Of a stretch of DNA of 64,000 nt, positions 60,618-64,000 are shown in pieces (the stretch's first letter is position 1; each line of letters begins with the position of its first letter). Both the position numbers and the translations under genes were made by a program. The stretch spans positions 1,612,001-1,676,000 of the forward strand of contig JANTUC010000010.1 in the NCBI GenBank assembly GCA_026873275.1. Direction: 5' to 3'. The DNA comes from Pseudopithomyces maydicus (Eukaryota; Ascomycota; Dothideomycetes; Pleosporales; Didymosphaeriaceae). A model generated the notes under the pieces. The model did no database searches and was not told the DNA's origin. It saw only the letters and a program-made list of their open reading frames with translations.

Positions 60618-61583
60618 CTACGCTGTCTCCGCTTTTGCTCCATCGACCTCTTTCATCCCGCAGCCATGTACGGTACACATTCTGCATGCAGCGCCCACCT
60701 CCCTTGCACACGTCTCATCTAGAACGCCTGCTTTTCCATGCTTATCCGCCTCTGCCTCCTGTACCAATCCCTTCCCAAGCCCATCTACCTCTCCAACCCC
60801 TCCCTCTACAAGCCTATCCACTTTCCCCTCCACCCCCTCCTTCTCACCAACCTCCACCCCCGCCACCCACCACACCCCCGCCCCCACAATCCCCATCACA
60901 ACCCTCACCTCCCCCTCCGTCCTCGGCGCATACACAAGCACAAACTCCTTCGGCACAAACCGCCTACACCACCCCCCCTCGCCAACGGATGCCTCTCCCC
61001 CCACCCCCGCTCCAACACAACCCTCGCATCCGCAGGGTGCAACACAACGTGCAAACTCCCATCCACCCCATGCGCATGGCACACCTCCCCCCACACCGCG
61101 TCCGCAGAATCGGCGTCCGCGCAAATATCCCGTGCGAGTGCGGCTCAAAGCACGACGTCCCCTCCGTCAGCGTCGCCGGCGCCCCGCGCACCACGCCCCG
61201 CAGTGCCTCCACGAGGAGCCCGTAGACGGCCCGCGACGAGCGCTGCGTCGCCTGTCGCTGCGGCGCGATGCCCCTCACCAGGGGACGGGGGCCGGGGCGG
61301 TGAGGGAGGGAGGAGGGGGTGAGGAGGCCGGATTGGGGGCGGAAGTGGGGGGGAGAGGGGGCGGCGTGAGGGTGTTGCGGAGGGTGATGAGGGAGAGGAG
61401 TTTCGTTTTGAGGTAGCCGAGGGGGGTGGGGGGAGTCCCGCCGGGGCCGAGGGAGAGGAAGGTGGTGTAGTCGGCGTGGATGAGGGGGAGGGAGAGGAGA
61501 GGGAGGAGGAGGGAGAGGAGGAGGAGGAGGGGAGGGAAGGAGGAGGGTTGGGGGGTGGGGAGGTCGGGGGTTGGGGTGGACAT
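60618..61583 (-). CDS. Luciferase-domain-like protein with N-terminal membrane anchor (three apparent frameshifts)
   Basis: The ATG at 61583 begins MSTPTPDLPTPQPSSF and a hydrophobic Leu-rich segment (about residues 18-36) that should anchor or secrete the protein. The rest can be read only in three successive frames: PPTPLGYLKTKLLSLITLR, then RPLVRGIAPQRQATQRSSRA, GTSCFEPHSHGIFARTPIL, then CGGEVCHAHGVDGSLHVVL, HPADARVVLERGWGERHPLA, then GWCRRFVPKEFVLVYAPRTE and a helical tail, totalling about 322 residues. Each shift is one missing base in a run: 61287-61291, 61087-61092 and 60972-60978 (+ strand). The H-x-H..DGS.H..LHPADA...ERGWGERHPLA signature belongs to the fungal/bacterial luciferase-like domain; the true reaction is unknown and light emission should not be assumed. 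It is a strong candidate for repair by resequencing. Confidence 0.72.
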
Positions 61584-64000
61584 TTTTGGGGGTGGGTTGG
61601 TGGTTGGTTGGTTGGTTGGTTGAGTGCTGGTGGTGGTTGGTGATCGATTGAGTGGTAGGAGAGTTGTGTGGAGGGGTTGCTGGATTCCAAGTCCGTGGTG
61701 GAGAGGTAGGTAGGAACGAAGTTGTGGACGCAACGCTGGCGAGTTGTGTGCGTGACTTTTGTGCCGCCCAATCCAGTCCTCGGCCGGGCGTCTGTCTCGT
61801 CCCGTCTTGCTATCCCTCCCAATCCGAGGCAATCCAATCCAAAATCCAATCCAATCCAATCCGAACCTCTTCAGCAAATACAAAAAAATAATCCCCAGCG
61901 TCAAGCCCTCTTCTCAATCCCGCTACCTTCCCTTGATCAATCAATCCAAAAGCGAAAACAGGCTTGTTTATATAACAAGTCACAAAATCCAGAATTTTGC
62001 CCACACGCCGTACATGAGTGTGCGCTGTACGTACATACATACCAGCCTACGTACATCCGTGCGCGTTGCACGGCTCTTACGTATGTACGTAGGACCCGGG
62101 CTGAGCTGAGCTGAGCTAGATAGACACTAGCGCACGCAAGGCATGGCACTCGACGCAGGCTTTCGTTTCGTCCTGTCCTGTCCTGTCCTGTCCTGTCCTC
62201 CCCCGCGGAACCACAGGAAAACTATGCCGGGCCACGAGACCAGGAGGCCACGAGACCGTCGCACCGCACCGCACCGTGCGGAGGTACGGTACGTATAGTC
62301 TGGTGGTCCGTGGGTAGGTGCCAGGCTAGCCGGACGGAGATCAACGGCCATCGCTAAGGTTTGTGAGCGTACGTACATGGTTTGTAGGGAAGTGCCGCGG
62401 TGGAGCTCAGGTACGGTACGGGTACGGTAGGTGTGGATTGTGCATGAGGATTGCAGGAGTGGAGTGACGTAGCGGTGGGGGGATGGGGAGGGATTTGCAT
62501 CCTTGTTGGGAGGGCAAACGATGGGTGGGGGAGGATGGACTGTGTTTAGGTTTGAGGGCGAGGTTATACGAGGGAAGTTTGCTGGAGGATCCTTTGTGTG
62601 TACGAATGGTGGAGGTACGGATGTGATTGAGTGATTGGGGATGATGATTAGAGAGAGATGAGTGGACAGTGTAAACGAATTGATATCAACACATACGTTA
62701 CATACGAAACAGCTAGCAGTCTTCACCACATATCTATCTACCTATCCACCTATCTATACTCACCGTCTCACCTTTTCACCCATGCAAACATATATGGAAA
62801 TCTACCAACAGAGCCCAGCTGTATGTGTCATTGTGTACATACATCTCACACAAGACCAGTCTCCCCCTCCCATCACTCCCTGTTCTCCCTCGTTCCCCTC
62901 CCTCCCCTCCCCACACATCCCGGTCACAACGTGCGCCCCACCAGGGATCCTCGCTTGTCCCCGCCCACACCCGCTAATTGGCCCACGCCCACGTTTAGCG
63001 GCGCCGATCCTGACGTTGGAACAACGTCGCGTTCCGGTCACAGGCACGGTCACGGGCCACAGTCTAAGGAATGGCTGGCGACGTGTATTGGTCTGGATGT
63101 GGTTGGGATTTGTAGCGGGGGAGTGGTGGGGGGATGATGTTCTTTTATTGGGTTGGGTGAGGTTAGGTGTATATAAAGAGTGTGAGGGGTTTGAGGTTGT
63201 ATGTATGTATGTGTATGTGTGGATGGGTGGTGAGTACATAGTCAGACAAGGATATGCTTGTTGTGGTGAGGTTGAGTGTGTAGCTGCTGGTTCGTATGGT
63301 GAAGTTCCTCAACCAGTGCACGTAGGTATCATCACATACCGGATACACAAACCGGGTAGAAGCACACGCCTTTTCATGCAACCCATTCCCAAGGTTCACC
63401 AAACCAGCTTAATCACTCAGCCCAGCCCAGCCCAGCCCAGCTCAGTCCAACTCAGCCCAACTCCCCATCACACCTGTGCTGTCGTAAAACCACACTCCAC
63501 GTTACCCACTGCACTGCACTCCTGCCACACGCCGCACTCCCCCAGGGCTGCCACGCACGCACGCACGCACCACGAGCCTCACCGCACAGGGCTACCCCGC
63601 ATGCGCGCACACTGCATGCATGTACATGCGCATATGCATTGAAGCCCAGCTCCTCGTATCTACATACCTCTTCTGATTCCCAGCCCTGTTCTACACGCTG
63701 CACGGGTCGTATACATATACCAGATTCGATGTCCCGAACGGGCTTCCATACACGCAGGGAGCTTTTTCATGTAAAAGTGATAGCTTCAGCGCAGGTGTCT
63801 ACGTATACATCCATGTACGTCCCAGACACAATCACACCACGCCATGTTTAAATAAATCAGCTTGTACATGTGTATGTATGTATACATATATGCTTCACGA
63901 TTCCAAAGCTCGGCTTCAGCATGGATACACCACATGCGCCACGCTAGATAGACAGGTACACTATTAATGCGATAACGATATCTGACTCGTACCCGCGCAA
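61584..64000. other. Right-hand intergenic region with microsatellites
   Basis: No supported gene. Contains GGTT runs (61601-61622), AATCC repeats (61838-61862), TCCTG repeats (62173-62199), CATA/TACA tracts, and CCCAG/CACG runs (63421-63571). A gene may start beyond the right edge. Confidence 0.5.
62173..62199. repeat. TCCTG pentanucleotide repeat
   Basis: Five perfect copies of TCCTG plus a partial sixth. Intergenic and likely polymorphic. Confidence 0.85.

Overview
The window is nuclear DNA from a filamentous ascomycete. Coding regions carry short spliceosomal introns (45 to 184 bp) with GT..AG ends and CTAAC/CTGAC branch points. The encoded set (ORC1, Prp46/PLRG1, EMC5, histidyl-tRNA synthetase, Ssk2/Wis4-type MAPKKK, ammonium permease, fungal bZIP, GPI-type sorbosone dehydrogenase) is typical of Pezizomycotina. 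The F-box family and the single-pass, cysteine-rich surface protein resemble families I associate with Dothideomycetes (Capnodiales/Mycosphaerellales); that placement is inference. I see no rRNA, tRNA, CRISPR array or bacterial operon.

Layout: (1) 1.3-4.4 kb holds a large, mostly disordered protein. (2) 7.4-14 kb holds three accessory-type genes: a secreted sorbosone/glucose dehydrogenase-like protein, an F-box protein and a membrane-anchored Cys-rich protein. (3) From about 12 to 16.5 kb the DNA is strongly AT-rich, and from 16.5 to 27.7 kb it is a gene desert of more balanced composition. (4) 27.8-32.1 kb has a bZIP factor and ORC1 in tandem. (5) 32.1-38 kb is rich in microsatellites. (6) 38-43.2 kb has Prp46 (-), a small LSB/PIN3-tail-like protein (+) and a single-pass membrane protein (-). 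(7) 45.5-46.05 kb is a G-rich hexamer array split by an AT-rich island. (8) 46.3-53.4 kb has histidyl-tRNA synthetase (-) and an Ssk2/Wis4-type MAPKKK (-). (9) 56.8-61.6 kb has an ammonium transporter (+), EMC5 (+) and a luciferase-domain-like protein (-). The rest is intergenic and full of ATGT/TACA, GGTAGGTA and similar short repeats.

The genes are mostly independent housekeeping or signalling functions, not a cluster. The strongest structural observation is that seven genes can be read as family-like proteins only after one-base corrections at 15 G/C homopolymers of 4-7 bases. Fourteen of the 15 are missing bases. This looks like residual homopolymer error in the assembly rather than pseudogenization, and it would corrupt naive gene calls. 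The most interesting biology is the histidyl-tRNA synthetase. It appears to use two in-frame starts to make mitochondrial and cytosolic forms, as known for yeast HTS1, and it contains a 27-nt microexon. I found no convincing evidence of an entirely new biological system.
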